A stretch of 64,000 nucleotides of DNA, taken from contig CAZHDY010000001.1 in NCBI GenBank assembly GCA_964531025.1, positions 372,001 through 436,000 on the forward strand, written 5' to 3'. This DNA comes from CALMEC01 sp964531025 (GTDB lineage Bacteria > Actinomycetota > Thermoleophilia > Miltoncostaeales > Miltoncostaeaceae). A program made the translations under genes and the position numbers. Below, piece by piece: positions 42,790 through 52,187 of this stretch. Below the pieces are notes generated by a model. The model was not told the origin of the DNA. It worked only from the letters and a program-made list of their open reading frames with translations, and made no database searches. How positions within the stretch are numbered: position 1 is the first letter of the stretch; each line of letters begins with the position of its first letter.

Positions 42790-44241
42790 GTGACACACCA
42801 GCACACCCCCACCACCGCGCCCGTCGACGGACTCTGGTCCGAGGAATCCGGCTACCGATGGCGGTGGCTCGTCCTGGCGGTCGTGATCATCGCCGACGTC
42901 ATGGATCTCCTCGACGCGACCATCGCCAACCTCGCGGGGCCCTCGATCCGAGCCGACATCGGCGGTAGTGAGAGCACCCTTCAATGGATCCTCGCCGCCT
43001 ACACCCTCACCTTCGCCGTCGGCCTCGTGACGGCCGCACGTCTTGGTGACCTTGTCGGCCGACGCCGCATGTTCCTCATCGGCATGACCGGCTTCACTGT
43101 CGCCTCGCTCCTCTGCGGACTCGCACCATCAGCGGGACTCCTGATCGCCGCCCGGGCCGTACAGGGACTCTTCGGCGCCGCGATGATCCCGCAGGGCTTC
43201 GCCATGGTGAAGGCCAGCTTCCTCGAGAAGGATCTCCAGCGGGCGTTCATCCCGTTCGGCCCCATCATGGGCATCGCCGCCGTGCTCGGACCCATCCTGG
43301 CCGGGTTCCTGATCGACGCCGACCTCTTCGGCCACGGCTGGCGGATGATCTTCTGGATCAACCTGCCCGTGGGGATCGTCGGCCTCTTCGTCGCGTGGCG
43401 GTACCTCCCGCGCGGCGAGGAGCGGGAGCCCGGTGCACGGCTCGACGTTCCCGGTGCGCTTCTTCTGACGATCGCATCCGTGCTTCTCATCTACCCGCTG
43501 GTACAGGGACGCGAGCAGGGCTGGCCGTGGTGGATGTTCGCACTGCTCGGGCTTTCGGTGGTGATGTTCGTCGCCTTCGCGGTCTCGGAACGCCGGTCGC
43601 ACCATCCGGTCATCGAGCCCACGCTCTTCCGCAACCCGCGGTTCCTGAGCGGCATCGTCTTCCTCGGGGCGTTCTTCATCGCCATGACGGGGTTCAATCT
43701 CGCGAGCAACCTGTTCATCCAGTACGGGATGCACTACTCGCCGACGGATACGGGGCTCACGATGATCCCGCTCGCGCTCGGCATCTCTGTCGGCGCCGCG
43801 TTGTCGGGAGCCTGGCTGGGACCGAGGTTCGGCCGGCGGGTGCTGCATGGAGGGCTGGCGATCTCCGCCGTGGGCCTCCTCATGATGTGGTGGTCCGTCG
43901 GCCACTGGGACGTCGGGATCACCGGCTGGGACCTCGCCCCCTCCTTCGCCGTCATGGGTATCGGGATGGGCCTGATCTTCGCACCGCTGTTCGACATCAT
44001 CCTGGCCGCGCTCTCGGACCGTGAGGTAGGAAGCGGATCGGGGCTCCTGAACGCCGTCCAGCAGTTCTGCGGCGCCCTGGGAGTCGCGATCCTGGGGTCG
44101 GCCTTCTTCCACTGGCTGCCGGGACACGGCTACGAAACGGCGATCCGCTGGTTGATCCTCACCACGCTGGCGGGCTTCGCCGTGGCGTTCGCGATCGGCT
44201 TCACCCTCCCCCGCAGGCCGCGCGAGGAATCCGCCCACTGA
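42790..44241 (+). CDS. MFS drug exporter, DHA2 (14-helix) family
   Basis: A 483-residue proton-driven exporter. MDLLDATIANLAGPSI in the first helix matches the DHA2 motif, and RLGDLVGRRRMFLIG is the MFS loop motif A. About 14 helices are predicted. The C-terminus is short and basic. GGAGGA lies upstream of the start, which is a GTG at 42790. Control by the divergent TetR is strongly suggested by the operators. The drug is not predictable. Confidence 0.92.
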   Translation: MTHQHTPTTAPVDGLWSEESGYRWRWLVLAVVIIADVMDLLDATIANLAGPSIRADIGGSESTLQWILAAYTLTFAVGLVTAARLGDLVGRRRMFLIGMTGFTVASLLCGLAPSAGLLIAARAVQGLFGAAMIPQGFAMVKASFLEKDLQRAFIPFGPIMGIAAVLGPILAGFLIDADLFGHGWRMIFWINLPVGIVGLFVAWRYLPRGEEREPGARLDVPGALLLTIASVLLIYPLVQGREQGWPWWMFALLGLSVVMFVAFAVSERRSHHPVIEPTLFRNPRFLSGIVFLGAFFIAMTGFNLASNLFIQYGMHYSPTDTGLTMIPLALGISVGAALSGAWLGPRFGRRVLHGGLAISAVGLLMMWWSVGHWDVGITGWDLAPSFAVMGIGMGLIFAPLFDIILAALSDREVGSGSGLLNAVQQFCGALGVAILGSAFFHWLPGHGYETAIRWLILTTLAGFAVAFAIGFTLPRRPREESAH

Positions 44242-44255
44242 CCTTCGATCTGCCA

Positions 44256-44291
44256 GCGCTTCGCTCCGGCCGCATCACCGGAGCAAAGCGC
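44256..44291. terminator. bidirectional hairpin between convergent genes
   Basis: GCGCTTCGCTCCGG and CCGGAGCAAAGCGC form a 14-position stem with one mismatch and an 8-nt loop, between the MFS and AEC genes. Confidence 0.65.
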
Positions 44292-44303
44292 GCCTCGCTT
44301 CCT

Positions 44304-45200
44304 TCAGAGAAGGCTGAGGAGCACGGCGAGCGTCGGGATGGAGAGAAGCGTCGTGGTGACGATTGCGGCCGCCACGACATCGGTGTCACCGTCGTACTCA
44401 CGCGCGATGAGGAGCGCGTTCACCGCCGTGGGCATCGCGGCGGACAGGATGAGGACCGAGAGGGCCTCGCCGCGTAGACCCACGACCCAGCCGATGCCCC
44501 ACGCGGAAACGGGACCGATCACCAGGCGTCCGCCGGTCGCCGCCCAGATGCGGGCGGTCGGGCGGATCCATCCCCCGGAGCCCAGCTGGAGGCCCAGGGC
44601 GAGCAGGATGACGGGCAACGTCGCCTGGGCGAGCAGGGTGACGCCGCGATCGATTCCTTCCGGTACGGGCACGTCGAGCCAACGGACACCGAGCGCGACC
44701 GCGGCGACCCAGAGGACGGGAAGGCGCATGACGGCCCGTGCCGTGCCCACGAGCGTCACACCATCGCGTCCCATGGTCAGGACCGCCGGTCCGACGGCGT
44801 ACATGCCGACGAACGACACCAGGAAGAGGATCGTCGCCCGTTCGAAGCCCGCCTGACCGAACGCGAAGAGCGCGATCGGCAGGCCCATGTTGCCCGCATT
44901 CCACAGGCCGACGCTGATGCTCAGGCTGCGTGCACTCCGTCCGTCGCGACCCAGCCCGCATGCCCACCCCACGAGCAGGCTGACGATGAGGACGACCGCG
45001 TAGGCGACGGTGAGACGGACGGCCTCCGACAGCTCGATCGGCGTGTGAAGCACCGTCTCCGCGACGAGCGCCGGGGACAGCAGGTAGAGGGTGATCCGGG
45101 AGATCGTGTCGTGATCGATCGCGACACGGGAGGCGAGCAGCGCCCCGAGTGCGGCCACGAGCACGACGGGCAGAAGGACGTCGGTGAGTGCCTCTCTCAC
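44304..45200 (-). CDS. AEC-family (auxin efflux carrier-like) transporter
   Basis: A 298-residue membrane protein with about ten helices. LYLLSPALVAETVLHTPI, LWNAGNMGLPIALFAFGQ (the conserved N-x-G-x-x-G-x-P stretch) and SAAMPTAVNALLIAREYDGD are AEC signatures. These carriers export or take up organic anions such as malate or auxin-like acids. The methyltransferase gene starts further upstream on the same strand, with only 9 nt between the two, so they may be co-transcribed. Confidence 0.9.
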   Translation of the reverse strand: MREALTDVLLPVVLVAALGALLASRVAIDHDTISRITLYLLSPALVAETVLHTPIELSEAVRLTVAYAVVLIVSLLVGWACGLGRDGRSARSLSISVGLWNAGNMGLPIALFAFGQAGFERATILFLVSFVGMYAVGPAVLTMGRDGVTLVGTARAVMRLPVLWVAAVALGVRWLDVPVPEGIDRGVTLLAQATLPVILLALGLQLGSGGWIRPTARIWAATGGRLVIGPVSAWGIGWVVGLRGEALSVLILSAAMPTAVNALLIAREYDGDTDVVAAAIVTTTLLSIPTLAVLLSLL

Positions 45201-45209
45201 AGCGTGGAG

Positions 45210-46112
45210 CTAGATAGAGCCGGGCGCGCGGCCCACCGCGACGAGCTGGGCACCCGCTCCCGTGAGCGTGAGGAGGCGCGCGACCGGGATCAGGGCTGTC
45301 GTCAGCAGTCGCCCGGCGAGCGCCCTGGCCGGGTTGATCTGCGGATCGAGGCCGGGCGCGATGCTGAAGGCGAGCGTTGACGGGTATCTCCAGCCTCCCG
45401 TCGCACGGACCTGTACCTCCTCGAATCCCGCGCGGCGCAACGTCTCGGCCAGAACGGCCCGGCGGAAGTGCCAGCGGTGCCGGCTGGGCTCCCATCCGTG
45501 CCAGCGTCCCCGGAAGAGGCGGGCCTCGATGCCCCCGGCGTTCGGGACCATGACCACGACGTGGCCACCGGACCGCAGGCGCGCGCGAGTGGCGGCGAGG
45601 GTGATCTCGGGATCGGGGAGGTGCTCCACCACATGCGAGAAGAGCGCCACGTCGTAGTCGGCGATCTCCTGGGGGAGGGCCTCGATCGTGCACTTGTGGA
45701 CCGTCGCCCGATCACCGAGCTGTCGCCGAGCCATCGCGGCCTCGTCCGGATCCGGCTCGACCACATCGACCAGATGTCCGTGCCGGGCCAGCACGACGCT
45801 GCGGTTCCCGGAACCCGCTCCCACGTCGAGGACGCGCTCGCCGTCGCCGATGATCGCCCGCGCGGGTTTCAGTTCACCCCAGAGGATGGCGTCGGCGATC
45901 CTCCTGGCGATTCCTCCGGAGGGCAGGGCCGTCGGAGCCGCCGGGGCGCCCTCGTCGGCGTCGGCGAAGCCGATACCGCAGGTTCGACACCGATGCACCT
46001 CGACGGAGGCCCCTCCGGTGCGGTCGTGGGCATACACCCAGCGTCGCGCCGGTCCTCCGCAACGGGGACAGGTTCGACGGGGAGTACGTCTGAACGGCTC
46101 AGTCGTCGACAT
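45210..46112 (-). CDS. SAM-dependent methyltransferase with an N-terminal zinc ribbon
   Basis: A 300-residue class I methyltransferase. An N-terminal zinc ribbon CPRCGG...CRTCG (residues 15-47) precedes the SAM motif VLDVGAGSGNRS, the acidic end VDVVEPDPDEAA and SHVVEHLPDPE. This is the layout of Methyltransf_23-type enzymes, often acting on sugars or lipid-linked glycans. The ATG at 46112 follows a TATGCT box by 9 nt. The substrate is unknown. Confidence 0.87.
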   Translation of the reverse strand: MSTTEPFRRTPRRTCPRCGGPARRWVYAHDRTGGASVEVHRCRTCGIGFADADEGAPAAPTALPSGGIARRIADAILWGELKPARAIIGDGERVLDVGAGSGNRSVVLARHGHLVDVVEPDPDEAAMARRQLGDRATVHKCTIEALPQEIADYDVALFSHVVEHLPDPEITLAATRARLRSGGHVVVMVPNAGGIEARLFRGRWHGWEPSRHRWHFRRAVLAETLRRAGFEEVQVRATGGWRYPSTLAFSIAPGLDPQINPARALAGRLLTTALIPVARLLTLTGAGAQLVAVGRAPGSI

Positions 46113-46121
46113 CGACCGACG

Positions 46122-46127
46122 AGCATA
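46122..46127 (-). promoter_or_regulatory. candidate -10 box TATGCT
   Basis: TATGCT on the minus strand ends 9 nt before the methyltransferase ATG. Confidence 0.4.
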
Positions 46128-46159
46128 GCGGCCACCGTCCCTGCCCCGGCCGCCGTCGA

Positions 46160-47170
46160 CTACGAGGCCCCCGGAGCAGGTGTCGATGAGTCCCCCGCCG
46201 CCGCATCGGCTTGACGTGCGTAACGCGAGGCGAGCACCGAGCAGATCATGAGCTGGACCTGGTGGAAGATCATGAGCGGCAGGACGATCGCCCCGAGGGC
46301 TCCTCCGCTGAAGATGATCGCCGCCATCGGCACTCCCGTGGCCAGGGACTTCTTGGTTCCGCAGAACTGGATCGCGATCTGGTCCTGGCGCGAGAAGCCA
46401 AGACGCTCGGCGGTGAACCTCGTGAGCCAGAGGAGCCCGGTCACGAGCGCAATGGAGAGGGCCACGAGGATGAGGACGTCCGTGACGCCGACGAGCGACC
46501 AGATCCCCTCGTCCATCCCTTTGGAGAAGGCGGCGTAGACGACGAGAACGATGGTGCCCCTGTCGGTGAACTTCAGGAGCTTCGCCCGGCGACTCACCCA
46601 ATGCGCGGTCAGCGGACGCGACAGCTGACCCAGGATGAACGGCAGGAGGATCTGGAGGCAGATGTCGACGATCGCCATCCCGCTGATGGTCACTCCTCCG
46701 GTCGTGCTGATGAGCAGGATGACGAGGAGCGGCGTCAGGAACACGCCGAGGATGTTGGACGCCGTCGCGCTGACGATCGCACCCGCCACGTTCCCGCGCG
46801 CGATGGAGGTGAAGGCGATCGACGACTGGACCGTGGACGGCACCACGCAGAGGAAGAGGATCCCGACCGTGAGGGTCTCGCCGATCACATGCGGTGCGAT
46901 CGGTCGCAGTCCCAGTCCGATCAGCGGGAAGACGACGAACGTGAAGCAGAGGATCGTGACGTGCAGCCGCCAATGGCGGAGCCCGGCGACGGCCTCTGCG
47001 GGCTCCATGCGCGCCCCGTAGAGGAAGAAGAGGATCGCGATGGCGGCGATGACCACCCCGTCGAGGACGTCCTCGGCCCGCCCGCTCGCCGGAAGGAGAG
47101 CGGCGACCCCCACGGCGGCGAGGATCGCGATGATGAATCCGTCGATCCTGAGTTTGGCGAGGAGTCCCAT
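46160..47170 (-). CDS. bile acid:sodium symporter family protein (SBF-like)
   Basis: A 336-residue, roughly ten-helix transporter. FLYGARMEPAEAVAGL, LCVVPSTVQSSIAFTSIARGN and FCGTKKSLATGVPMA are hallmarks of the SBF-like (PF13593) branch. The substrate is not bile acid in most bacteria; an organic anion is likely. The upstream gap of 196 bp shows no strong promoter. Confidence 0.9.
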   Translation of the reverse strand: MGLLAKLRIDGFIIAILAAVGVAALLPASGRAEDVLDGVVIAAIAILFFLYGARMEPAEAVAGLRHWRLHVTILCFTFVVFPLIGLGLRPIAPHVIGETLTVGILFLCVVPSTVQSSIAFTSIARGNVAGAIVSATASNILGVFLTPLLVILLISTTGGVTISGMAIVDICLQILLPFILGQLSRPLTAHWVSRRAKLLKFTDRGTIVLVVYAAFSKGMDEGIWSLVGVTDVLILVALSIALVTGLLWLTRFTAERLGFSRQDQIAIQFCGTKKSLATGVPMAAIIFSGGALGAIVLPLMIFHQVQLMICSVLASRYARQADAAAGDSSTPAPGAS

Positions 47171-47366
47171 GGGCCCGCACAGTCAAGCGTATGGGCTGGA
47201 CGTCGGCCTCACGCAGGCCGTCTTCGCGTCATACCGAAGAGGGTCGGGTGCCGGCGGCGCCACCCGCAGGGCGGCTCGTCGATTCGGCCTGTCCGTACTT
47301 CACATCGACCTGACGTCTCGTCCCCTCATCGCGTCGTACCGCATGTCGACCTCCGGGACGCGCTCG

Positions 47367-49859
47367 TCACCCTGAGGCGGCACCGTCCGCACGTTCCCCG
47401 GTATGTCCGGGGCCGGCCGACACCGACCGGCTGCGCCGATAGAGGATCTCGATCGCGACGGCGCCCGCCGCACCGATGCCGAGGCTGATCCACGCCAGGG
47501 GCGCGGGCGCATCGAAGGCGAAGAATTCCCGGGCGGCGGGAAGGACGAAGGCGAAGGTCGCGATCGCCATCATCGCGCCGACGAGGACCGCCTTCCACGA
47601 CACGAGAGGCCGCGAGAGGACAACCAGGATCCAGAAGAACACCGTCAGCAGCGTGATGGTGGCACCGGTCCCGGGTTGCCAGCAGGCGAGGTCGGTCGTG
47701 GATGCGGACGCCGGCGACGTCAGGCACCGTTCGGTGAACCGGTCCCAGGGAACCCCGTAGTGACTGCCGACGACGAGGTAGCTGACCATCACGGCGGCGC
47801 CGGCCACGACCCCGGCGGGGACGGCGAAGCGGAGGATCCTGGCGAGGAAGCCGGGAACGTACCGACGGGTGTTCGGGCCCAGCGCGAGGAAGAAGGCCGG
47901 AACGCCGATGGTCACCGTGGAGACCAGCGTCAGATGGCGCGGCAGAAGCGGGAACGGGAACACAGCGATCGCGGCAACGAGGATCGCGACCAGGCTCATG
48001 ACGTTCTTGGCGACGAACAGGTTCGCCACGCGCTCCACGTTGCCGATCACGCGGCGTCCCTCGGCGATCACCTTCGGGAAATGGGCGAACCTGCCGTCGA
48101 GGAGTACCAGCTCGGCGACGGCCTTCGTGGCCTGTGCGCCGTTCCCCATCGCCACACCGATATCGGCGTCCTTCAGCGCGAGGGCGTCGTTGACACCGTC
48201 ACCGGTCATGGCGACGACGTGGCCGTCGGCCTGCAGCGCGTGGACAAAGGCGCGCTTCTGTTCGGGGGTCACGCGGCCGAATACCGTCCCCTCGGCGAGC
48301 GCGGCCCGCAGCGCGTCCTGGTCATCCGGAAGCGTGCGCGCGTCCACCGGCTCCCCCACGTCCAACCCGAGTCGACGGGCGATGGCGCCGACGGTGTCGG
48401 GGTTGTCCCCGGAGATGACCCGGACGGCCACGTCCTGGCCACGGATCCACTCGAGGGTCTCGCGCGCGTCCGGACGGATCTGCTCGTGCAGGGTCACGAT
48501 GGCCGCCGGTGTGAGGTCGTCGGGGAGGACGGCGGTGTCGATGACCCTGTCAGAGCGCGCGAGCATCACCACGCGTTGTCCGTCCTCCGCGAGCGTCGCC
48601 ACCCGGAGCAGGATGTCCTCGCGGGCGGACGGGTCGTGGCAGGCGTCGACGAGCACCTCCGGAGCACCGAGGATCCACGTGCCGTGGTCGCGGAACACGG
48701 CGGCACTCCACTTGCGCGCCGAGTTGAACGGGACGGTCGCGTCGCGGGTCCATCCCGGTGAGTCGATCGCGGCACCGATCGCCACGAGCGTCCCGTTGGC
48801 GTTGGGATCGTCGGCGAGCGCGCCAAGCGCCGCACGCAGGAGGTCTGCGTCATCCGACAGGGGCACAAGGTCACCGAACGCGATGTCACCGACCGTCAGG
48901 GTGCCGGTCTTGTCGACGCAGACGACATCGACGCGGGCGAGCGTTTCCACGGCGGGAAGCTGCTGAACGAGCACCTGGGATCGGGTCAGCTTCACCGCCG
49001 ACAGGAGGAACGCGACCGATGTCAGCAGGACGAGCCCCTCGGGGACCAGGCCGACGAGCCCGCCGGCGGATCGGATGACGACCTCACGCCAGCCCTGGTC
49101 GCCGACAGCCCGCCACTGTGACCACAGCTGCAGTGGTACGGCGACCACGAGCACCCAGGTGATGTACCGCAGCAGGGTGTTGATCGACGCCTGGATCTCC
49201 GAGTGGGTGCGCGTGAACCGGCGGGCATCGGCGGCCACCGTATTCACGTATGAGTCCTCGCCGACGGCGGTCGCGTGCAGGCGACCGGCGCCGGCGACGA
49301 CGCTCGTACCGGAACGGATCTCATCGCCGGCATCGTGGGGAACGGGCTCCGACTCGCCGGTGAGATTGGATTCATCGAGCTCGAGCCCGTCCGAGGACAG
49401 AAGCGGACCGTCAGCCGGAACCTCGTCCCCGGCGCGGAGCTCGATGACGTCGTCCAAGACGACATCGGCCGTCGGGACCTCGCTGACCTCCCCGTCCCGG
49501 AGGACCCGTGCGGTCGGTGCGTTCAACAGGGCGAGCCGGTCGAGCTTGCGCTTGGCCGCCCATTCCTGGGCGATGCCGATGGTCGAGTTGGCGACGAGGA
49601 TCAGGCCGAAGAGCCCGTCGGCGAGCGATCCCGTCGCCATGACCAGGACGAAGAGCGCACCCAGGATGGCGTTGAACCGTGTGAGCACGTTGGCCCGGAA
49701 GATCTCGGACACCGACCGGGAGGTGCGCTCCCGGAGTGCGTTCACCCGCCCATGCGCGATGCGATCCGCGACCTCGGCAGACGTCAACCCTCCGACGGCG
49801 TGCCCATCGCCGGGCGGCGCCACGGAGTCGGATGTGGAGGTCGGTCGGGAGGAGGTCAC
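47367..49859 (-). CDS. HAD-type P-type ATPase, CtpE-like cation transporter
   Basis: An 830-residue P-type ATPase. The actuator motif is TGES (167-170), the phosphorylation site is Asp316 in DKTGTLT, and the hinge is TGDGVNDALALKDADIGVAMG. Helix M4 carries PEGL (273-276), as in P2-type calcium/magnesium pumps, with GLVPEGLVLLTS closely resembling mycobacterial CtpE, a calcium-uptake ATPase. No N-terminal metal-binding domain is present. The start is the GTG at 49859. Ten helices are expected. Confidence 0.92.
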   Translation of the reverse strand: MTSSRPTSTSDSVAPPGDGHAVGGLTSAEVADRIAHGRVNALRERTSRSVSEIFRANVLTRFNAILGALFVLVMATGSLADGLFGLILVANSTIGIAQEWAAKRKLDRLALLNAPTARVLRDGEVSEVPTADVVLDDVIELRAGDEVPADGPLLSSDGLELDESNLTGESEPVPHDAGDEIRSGTSVVAGAGRLHATAVGEDSYVNTVAADARRFTRTHSEIQASINTLLRYITWVLVVAVPLQLWSQWRAVGDQGWREVVIRSAGGLVGLVPEGLVLLTSVAFLLSAVKLTRSQVLVQQLPAVETLARVDVVCVDKTGTLTVGDIAFGDLVPLSDDADLLRAALGALADDPNANGTLVAIGAAIDSPGWTRDATVPFNSARKWSAAVFRDHGTWILGAPEVLVDACHDPSAREDILLRVATLAEDGQRVVMLARSDRVIDTAVLPDDLTPAAIVTLHEQIRPDARETLEWIRGQDVAVRVISGDNPDTVGAIARRLGLDVGEPVDARTLPDDQDALRAALAEGTVFGRVTPEQKRAFVHALQADGHVVAMTGDGVNDALALKDADIGVAMGNGAQATKAVAELVLLDGRFAHFPKVIAEGRRVIGNVERVANLFVAKNVMSLVAILVAAIAVFPFPLLPRHLTLVSTVTIGVPAFFLALGPNTRRYVPGFLARILRFAVPAGVVAGAAVMVSYLVVGSHYGVPWDRFTERCLTSPASASTTDLACWQPGTGATITLLTVFFWILVVLSRPLVSWKAVLVGAMMAIATFAFVLPAAREFFAFDAPAPLAWISLGIGAAGAVAIEILYRRSRSVSAGPGHTGERADGAASG

Positions 49860-50120
49860 GGTCGTCGTGTCAGGTCCGGAGTGTGGTGATGCGTCGGAGA
49901 GCGATGCGAGGAGCTTACGAGGACATCACCGCCTCGGGACGTCCAGGGTGGCACGGCTCACCACGTGCCGTGGGTTCACGGGTCATGCGTGGCCGGACGC
50001 CGACGCGGCGACGCCGGATCCGCGGTCTTGATCGATGTGGGCAGAGCCTTTGCGTGACCGGTTCTCTCCGCCAGAATGGCCACCGTCACATATCCGCGGC
50101 CACGATCCGAGGACCTCGAG

Positions 50121-50834
50121 ATGCTCAACCCCCTGACGCACCGCAAGATCCTGAAGAAGGGCAGGCCGGGACGCGCCACCATCCTGGCGATGTCGACGCC
50201 CGCACGCGGGGCGTCGTCGTCCAACGTGGCGTTCACGCTCCGGGTCGAGGTGGAGGGTCTGCCGCCCTACGAGGTCGAGGACCAGTGGATGGTGTCGTCC
50301 CGCGTCACCCTCGGATACGGGGCATCGCTTCCGGTGCGCGTCGATCCGAAGGATCCGCAGAGGGTGGCGATCGACTGGGACTACTACATGGCCGAGACGC
50401 AGGCGGCGACGGACGCCCGTCGTGCGCACCTCGCGTCCCAGCCTCCGGTGGGCTCACCGGAGGCGTCCGTCCTGGGTGCGCCCGGCGACGTCTCCCCCGA
50501 CGGAGCACAGACGGTCGACGTCCGAAACGATCCGGAGCTTCGCGCCAAGCTGGAGCAGGTGCTGGGGCGCACGCTCACGCCCGGCACGACCGAGCACATC
50601 GATCTGGCGTCCGATCCGGCCACGGCCGCCGCGGTCATGCAGGTGATCGCCCAGCACACCGCGGAACGATCCATGGTTGCGTCGCCCGCGCCGTCCGACG
50701 GGCCTGACGATCCGGCGCAGGAGCCGGACATGGATCGAACGATCGCGCAGTTGGAACGTCTCGACGCGCTGCGTCAGAGCGGTGCCATCACGCAGGCCGA
50801 GTTCGATGAGCAGAAGCGGAAGCTCCTGGGCTGA
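50121..50834 (+). CDS. SHOCT-domain protein
   Basis: A 237-residue soluble protein. The last 33 residues (IAQLERLDALRQSGAITQAE then FDEQKRKLL) are a SHOCT helix pair. Residues 1-95 (LTHRKILKKGRPGRATILAM, then a beta-rich stretch) resemble the domain that often precedes SHOCT in actinobacteria. The middle is linker. The ATG at 50121 has GAGGA 7 nt upstream; the earlier ATG at 50076 has no such site, so it was not used. Function is unknown. Confidence 0.78.
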   Translation: MLNPLTHRKILKKGRPGRATILAMSTPARGASSSNVAFTLRVEVEGLPPYEVEDQWMVSSRVTLGYGASLPVRVDPKDPQRVAIDWDYYMAETQAATDARRAHLASQPPVGSPEASVLGAPGDVSPDGAQTVDVRNDPELRAKLEQVLGRTLTPGTTEHIDLASDPATAAAVMQVIAQHTAERSMVASPAPSDGPDDPAQEPDMDRTIAQLERLDALRQSGAITQAEFDEQKRKLLG

Positions 50835-50961
50835 CCGTCCGGCACCGGGGTGCCGATGACACACCGGGAGCCCGCACCAGGTGATCCGGCGAACCGGACC
50901 GCCACGTGGCGCCCGGCCGGCGGCGTCCCCACGTCCCCCGCTCACCCGATCGGCTGAGCCC

Positions 50962-51663
50962 CTATGTGAGGGTTGCGAGGAGGGCCTCCACGAGAGCCTC
51001 CGGCTGCGACAGTGCCACCAGGTGGCCGCCCGGGATGACGACGGCCTCGACTCCCAGCCGCTCACGCGCCTGCGCGACCTGGAACCCACGGGGGAAGAAC
51101 CGGTCGTCGCGTCCGACGATCGCGGCGACCCGGTCCGGCCAGGCCGTGAACCGAGCGGGGTGGGCGAGGATCTCGGCGCTCTGTTCGATCTCTCCCCGGT
51201 CCAGCAGCGCACGTCGGACATCGGCGGGCAGATCGTGCAGGAAGTCCTCCAGTTCGACCGCGTCGGTGGTCTCGCGTCCCTCGCGTTCGGCCAGGGCGTT
51301 GCGGGCCTCGCCGGATCCCGCGGTGGCGAACCACTCACCGGGTGTCTCGCCGGGACGGGGGATCATCGCGTTGAGGAGCACCGCACCCGCGGCACCGACC
51401 CGTTCGGCGAGGAGGGGCACCGTGAACCCTCCGAGCGACTGGCCGACGATGACGGTGTCGCCATGGAGTGCGTCCCGCTCTCCGACGCGCGCCTCCATCT
51501 GGGCCAGGCAGGCATCGGTGTAGGTGCCGAGGTCGGAACCGTCGTCACCGGAGGGAAGATCACAGGCGACCGCGGTGTGCCCGGCCGCCTCGAGGAGCGG
51601 TACCACGCGATGCCAGAGCCAGGCGAGGCCGCCCGCACCGGGGATGAGAACGAACATCGCCAC
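50962..51663 (-). CDS. alpha/beta-fold hydrolase (EstC-like)
   Basis: A 233-residue serine hydrolase. FVLIPGAGGLAWLWHR holds the oxyanion-hole region, the nucleophile Ser is in VGQSLGGFTV, the Asp in VGRDDRFF and the His in GGHLVALSQPE, a complete triad. It resembles EstC/salicylate-esterase-type proteins. GGGAGG lies 7 nt before the GTG at 51663, so that start is used; ATG 51669 would be only 1 nt from it. It is 29 nt downstream of the Tad locus and may be co-transcribed. Confidence 0.83.
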   Translation of the reverse strand: MAMFVLIPGAGGLAWLWHRVVPLLEAAGHTAVACDLPSGDDGSDLGTYTDACLAQMEARVGERDALHGDTVIVGQSLGGFTVPLLAERVGAAGAVLLNAMIPRPGETPGEWFATAGSGEARNALAEREGRETTDAVELEDFLHDLPADVRRALLDRGEIEQSAEILAHPARFTAWPDRVAAIVGRDDRFFPRGFQVAQARERLGVEAVVIPGGHLVALSQPEALVEALLATLT

Positions 51664-51692
51664 CGTCATGCCTCCCATCGGCCGCCCGCGGA

Positions 51693-52187
51693 CTACGAAC
51701 GTGTCCACCATTCGGGCAGGAGCACCGTAACAGGGGACCAGTCCACCCGGGGACGCGCCGGACGCCGCGGACGTGGCCGTGGAGAGGTCGCCGGGCGCCG
51801 CACGGGAGGTGGTTTCGGTTCGAGGGTCTCGAGGGTGTGACCGAGGATCCGGACCACGGGCGTGATGGGGTTGACGGGGCTCTTCGGACCGGCCCGGTGC
51901 GGCCGGAGCATCACCAGGCTGACCATCAGGACCGCGATGACGGCCACCATGCCGAGGTAGTCGCCCGCGGCGCTGCCCCGTTGACGTGGCCGATCGGCGC
52001 GGGGTCCGTCCGCGACGCCACCACGAAGCGGCGTACGAACGGGACAGCCCGCGATCTCCGTCCCGGCGGTCACCGGACCTCGACGCTCCACGTGCGCTCT
52101 GCGACCCCGTTGCCGTCCCCGGCCGGCCACCGGCCCGGAGTACCGCCCCCGGTCGTCCCGCGACGACCGCCTCCGCAAACGGCTCAC
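51693..52187 (-). CDS. small pilin-like membrane protein at the end of the Tad locus
   Basis: A 164-residue protein with an Arg-rich N-terminal 73 residues, then RGSAAGDYLGMVAVIAVLMV, which resembles the processing site and hydrophobic segment of Flp/TadE-type pilins (Gly followed by a short polar run and a helix). The C-terminus is Pro/Arg-rich. Its GTG overlaps the tadC stop (GTGA). The acidic residue at +5 is Asp in place of the usual Glu. It may be the secreted minor pilin; a standard flp gene is not seen. Confidence 0.6.
   Translation of the reverse strand: MSRLRRRSSRDDRGRYSGPVAGRGRQRGRRAHVERRGPVTAGTEIAGCPVRTPLRGGVADGPRADRPRQRGSAAGDYLGMVAVIAVLMVSLVMLRPHRAGPKSPVNPITPVVRILGHTLETLEPKPPPVRRPATSPRPRPRRPARPRVDWSPVTVLLPEWWTRS

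Noticed and set aside
46113..47186. A long fusion of a basic protein to the methyltransferase
   Set aside because: The upstream frame is a shadow of the SBF transporter gene; the methyltransferase starts at ATG 46112.
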